Source: Pseudofrankia coriaricola | GTDB taxonomy: Bacteria; Actinomycetota; Actinomycetes; Frankiales; Frankiaceae | Length of the DNA stretch: 64,000 nt | Reading direction: 5' to 3' | Assembly (NCBI RefSeq): GCF_001854805.1 | Contig: NZ_MBLO01000080.1 | Span: forward strand, 55,986 to 119,985 | Part shown: one piece after another, positions 61,372 to 64,000 of the stretch | How the letters are laid out: each line of letters starts with the position of its first letter | How positions within the stretch are numbered: position 1 is the first letter of the stretch | Notes under the pieces: generated by a model | Told to the model about the DNA's origin: nothing | The model's input: the letters and a program-made list of their open reading frames with translations, nothing else | The model's database searches: none | Position numbers and translations under genes: made by a program

Positions 61372-62685
61372 TCAGTCTTCGGTGATCTGGACGCGGAGTT
61401 CCTGGATCCCCCGCACGATCTGGTTGGGCCGGTACGGCGGCGGGTCCGCCAGGGGTGTCATCCGGGGTGCGCGCCGGGCCAGCGCCCGCAGCAGCAGCTC
61501 CACCTCCAGGCGCACCATCGGCGCGCCGATGCAGTAGTGATGCCCCCGCCCGAACCCGAGATGGCGTGGCACCCACTCCTGCCCCGCGTAGCGGGCCAGA
61601 TCCAGCCGGTCGGGCTCGGCGAAGGCCTCCGCGTCCCGGTTACCTGACGCAAGCAGGATGATCACAGTGTCGCCCTCGGCGAACCGCTGCCCGGACACCT
61701 CGGTGTCACGCACCGCCCGCCGGGTGGTCAGATGCGCCGGGCAGCAGAAACGCATCAGCTCGTCGACCGCGGGCCCGGCGAGATCGGGATTGGCCCGCAA
61801 CGCCGCGAACTGGTCCGGATGACGCATCAGGGCATCCAGCGCGCCACCGATCAGGCTCACCGTGGTCTCATGGCCGGCGACCAGCAGTACGACCAGCGTC
61901 GCGAGCATCTCCTCGTTGGTCAGCCGGTCGCCCTCGGCCTCGGCCAGCGCGAGCGCGCTGATGAGGTCATCCACCGGCTCCGCCCGGCGGCGCGCCACCA
62001 GCTCGGTGATGTAGTCCCGGATCGCCCGCGCCGAGCTCTGCCGATGGTCGACCTCCGCCGCGGACAGCAGAACGTCCGGGTCCAGGCCTCGCGAGAGCCC
62101 CGACGACCACGACCGCACCGCAGCGTGATCGGCCACGGGCACACCCATCAGCTCCGCGATCAACGTCAACGGCAGCGGGTAGGCGATCGCCTCGATGAGG
62201 TCCACCTCACCCGCCGCGATCGCGGCGTCCACCAGCTCGTCCACCAGATGGCTGGCCCGTGACCGGGTCGCATCGATCCGCCGCACGGTGAACGCCCGGC
62301 TGACCAACTTGCGAATACGCGTGTGGTCCGGCGGCTCCATCCAGAGAAACGAGGTCGGCAGGTCCGAACCGTCACTGTCCGGATGCATGGTGTCGCGCTC
62401 CTCGGCGTGGCTCCACGCCGGGTCCTGCAGGATCTCCTCGATCTCCCGATATCGCGTCACCAGACGCATCCCCAGCGGACCCGGCGCGAAAGGCCCCGCC
62501 TCGCGCAGCACCTTGTAGTTCGGGAACGTGTCGTGATGCCACGCCGGATCGAAGATGTTCACCACCGCCTGCTCCACGGTGAGCGCGGCCGGACCCCCAC
62601 CGGACGACGCAGCGACGCCCGCGGCGGTGGGACCTTCGGTGGTCGGGGCTTCGGTGGTCGGGGCGGCGGCGGTGAGATCGTCCAC
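61372..62685 (-). CDS. Cytochrome P450
   Basis: 437 residues. The heme loop is HLGFGRGHHYCIGAPMVRLE, the I-helix motif VVLLVAGHETTVSLIGGA and ExxR is in VDELMRFCCPAHL. The leader has a TTEAPTTEGPT repeat. It shares length and overall pattern with the downstream P450, suggesting a duplication followed by specialisation. It is third in a minus-strand unit beginning beyond the window with two di-iron proteins, 48 bases after the desaturase stop. Confidence 0.93.
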   Translation of the reverse strand: MDDLTAAAPTTEAPTTEGPTAAGVAASSGGGPAALTVEQAVVNIFDPAWHHDTFPNYKVLREAGPFAPGPLGMRLVTRYREIEEILQDPAWSHAEERDTMHPDSDGSDLPTSFLWMEPPDHTRIRKLVSRAFTVRRIDATRSRASHLVDELVDAAIAAGEVDLIEAIAYPLPLTLIAELMGVPVADHAAVRSWSSGLSRGLDPDVLLSAAEVDHRQSSARAIRDYITELVARRRAEPVDDLISALALAEAEGDRLTNEEMLATLVVLLVAGHETTVSLIGGALDALMRHPDQFAALRANPDLAGPAVDELMRFCCPAHLTTRRAVRDTEVSGQRFAEGDTVIILLASGNRDAEAFAEPDRLDLARYAGQEWVPRHLGFGRGHHYCIGAPMVRLEVELLLRALARRAPRMTPLADPPPYRPNQIVRGIQELRVQITED

Positions 62686-62733
62686 GGACAGGCCTTTCTC
62701 GTTGGTCGGACGGGGCGCCGGCGGAGGCTCGGG

Positions 62734-63642
62734 TCAGTGCGGCGCGGCTGCGGTCGGGAGGACCCGGCAGGCGCGCACGAACCGTTCCAGTTCGTCGACG
62801 CGGTCGGACGGCGCGTCGACCGCGCGCCGCACGACCCGCACGAGGTGGTCGTAGGCCTCGGTGTGGTCGTACCGGGCGGTGTCGGCGATCCGCAGCGCCC
62901 AGCGCCAGTAGCCCTTGAGCGTGTCGGCCAGCGGCATCCGGAACTGCGCGATGGCCTCGCGCATCGGTTCGACGACGGCGTCGCCGTACCGGCGCAGATA
63001 GGCCTCGACCATGTCGGCCATGAAGGTGAAGTGGCGCGCCTCGTCCCGGCTGAGCCGGCCGAGCACGTCGGCGAGCACCGGGTCACCGACGACGGCCCGC
63101 AGGTTCTGGTAGTAGATCTGGGTCGCCTTCTCCTGCACGAGCGTGTAGGCGAACAGCGCCGCGGGATGTTCGTGCGGCAGGCTGAAGCGCTTGCGCCCCT
63201 CCGCGGCGAGCTCGCGCCGCAGGGACGACGCCTGCGCGATCCCGGACTCCACCTGGTAGCGGAAAAGCGCGCGGGCGTGGCTGTCCTCCTCCTGTGCCCA
63301 CCGCACCGTGAAGTGATAGACCTCGCGGTTGACCAGGAAGGTCTCGAGGTCCACGTCGGCGTCGAGCGGGAACCGGCTGCCGTAGAGCGCGAAGTAACCC
63401 GGCAGGTGGTCCTCGATGAAGGTGATGAACTGGACCGCGGACCGCTGGCCCTCCGTGAGTCGATTGGCGTCGGCGGCGGCCCAGTCGAAGTCGTGCTCGA
63501 CATCCCAGCGACGGGTCACCGGCGACGCGGTCATGAAGGCGGTCACGGCGCTGTCGAGGTCGTCGGCGGGCAGCCCCACCGAGCGCACCGGGACCGGGCG
63601 CGCCGACAGCGGAAGGTCGGGGCCGAGGTCGGCGGCGGTCAC
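62734..63642 (-). CDS. Acyl-ACP desaturase-like di-iron protein
   Basis: 302 residues. All six di-iron ligands of soluble acyl-ACP desaturases are present: E77 (FIEDHL), E119 and H122 (QEEDSH), E171 (QEKATQ), and E201 and H204 (DEARH). The spacing matches the ferritin-like four-helix bundle. It should insert a double bond, or carry out another O2-dependent oxidation, on an acyl chain bound to a carrier protein, using ferredoxin electrons. Its ATG overlaps the stop of the upstream paralogue by 4 bases. Placed before two P450s, it suggests stepwise oxidation of one carrier-bound chain. Confidence 0.88.
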   Translation of the reverse strand: MTAADLGPDLPLSARPVPVRSVGLPADDLDSAVTAFMTASPVTRRWDVEHDFDWAAADANRLTEGQRSAVQFITFIEDHLPGYFALYGSRFPLDADVDLETFLVNREVYHFTVRWAQEEDSHARALFRYQVESGIAQASSLRRELAAEGRKRFSLPHEHPAALFAYTLVQEKATQIYYQNLRAVVGDPVLADVLGRLSRDEARHFTFMADMVEAYLRRYGDAVVEPMREAIAQFRMPLADTLKGYWRWALRIADTARYDHTEAYDHLVRVVRRAVDAPSDRVDELERFVRACRVLPTAAAPH

Positions 63643-64000
63643 GCCAGCGCCTCCGCGAGACGGCGGCGGATGCGGCCGTTGGTGCTCACGTCCAGCCCCG
63701 TCAACGCGGCGAACGCGCGGCGGATGTTGTCCTGCAGCCGGTCGAGCTCGCCGTCGGCGGCGATACCGGCGAGGAACAGCTCGAACGCGGTGTCGATCGT
63801 CTCGTGGTTCGCGAGCTCCTCCAGCCCGCTCTTGAACACCCCGACCGGATGCTTGATCCGCGACTCGGACGTGTAGACGTAAAGCGTCTCCAGAACCGAG
63901 GGCAGCTCCCCCGGATGCGCGTCCAGGCGGCGGCGGGCGTAGTGCAGGAACTCCCGCGCATGCCCGGCCTCGTCCCGGCTGGCCCGCGTCATCAGCCCGC
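63639..64000 (-). CDS. Second di-iron acyl-ACP-desaturase-like protein, partial
   Basis: The frame is open to the window edge and beyond; only the C-terminal part is visible. It begins SRDEAGHAREFLHYARRRLD, the second ExxH iron motif of ferritin-like desaturases, followed by a helical domain and IRRRLAEALA. A Met at 63992 is internal, not the start. Overlap of 4 bases with 62734-63642 means tight coupling, so the two di-iron proteins may form a heteromer or act in sequence. Confidence 0.7.
   Translation of the reverse strand, partial: GLMTRASRDEAGHAREFLHYARRRLDAHPGELPSVLETLYVYTSESRIKHPVGVFKSGLEELANHETIDTAFELFLAGIAADGELDRLQDNIRRAFAALTGLDVSTNGRIRRRLAEALA

Overview
The window is GC-rich throughout with long, tightly packed reading frames. 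Its content (PF04672-type SAM methyltransferase, ECF sigma factor with a DGPF partner, many TetR-family, P450, SDR and acyl-CoA genes) points to a soil actinomycete. A Frankia-like organism (Frankiales) is my best guess by familiarity; nothing here proves the genus. No complete rRNA or tRNA gene, CRISPR array or recognisable transposase was found.

Layout. 1-17.6 kb is a patchwork of intact genes and decayed fragments. It holds an amino-acid-type binding lipoprotein flanked by an imperfect direct repeat; an SDR remnant broken by a 23-bp tandem duplication; the 3' half of a tRNA-Thr; PstS and radical-SAM remnants; an NTF2-like/CrtC-like gene pair; an unknown 453-residue protein; a MaoC-type hydratase; and a divergent TetR/FAD-monooxygenase pair. 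It continues with a methyltransferase/ferredoxin chimera and a compact three-gene cassette (ArpA-like Fe(II)/2-oxoglutarate oxygenase, methyltransferase, choline/carnitine-type acyltransferase). It ends with a HIT protein behind an endonuclease V remnant. 17.7-22 kb has a translationally coupled TPR-AAA+ ATPase and TPR-membrane protein, then a DGPF protein coupled to an ECF sigma factor.

22-53 kb is a large catabolic island. It contains two orphan branched-chain-type binding lipoproteins, two amidohydrolases, a cyclase-family hydrolase, two acyl-CoA ligases, five acyl-CoA dehydrogenases (four forming two adjacent pairs), two enoyl-CoA hydratases, a thiolase, three SDRs, a P450 coupled to a CrtC-like protein, NTF2-like proteins, two APH-like phosphotransferases and a TetR regulator. 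The most striking signal is a short AT-rich element related to ATCGAYGTYRAY in eight intergenic regions of this island. It sits next to or overlaps several start codons, so these scattered genes look like one regulon degrading an unidentified acyl or cyclic substrate.

53-64 kb holds a PF04672 methyltransferase, a Cys-rich TPR protein, a cupin, a lower-GC membrane protein, a divergent MocR/aminotransferase pair with three GATTGG boxes, an SDR, and a tight operon of two P450s behind two acyl-ACP-desaturase-like di-iron proteins, the last cut by the window edge. That operon looks like a lipid- or polyketide-tailoring unit.
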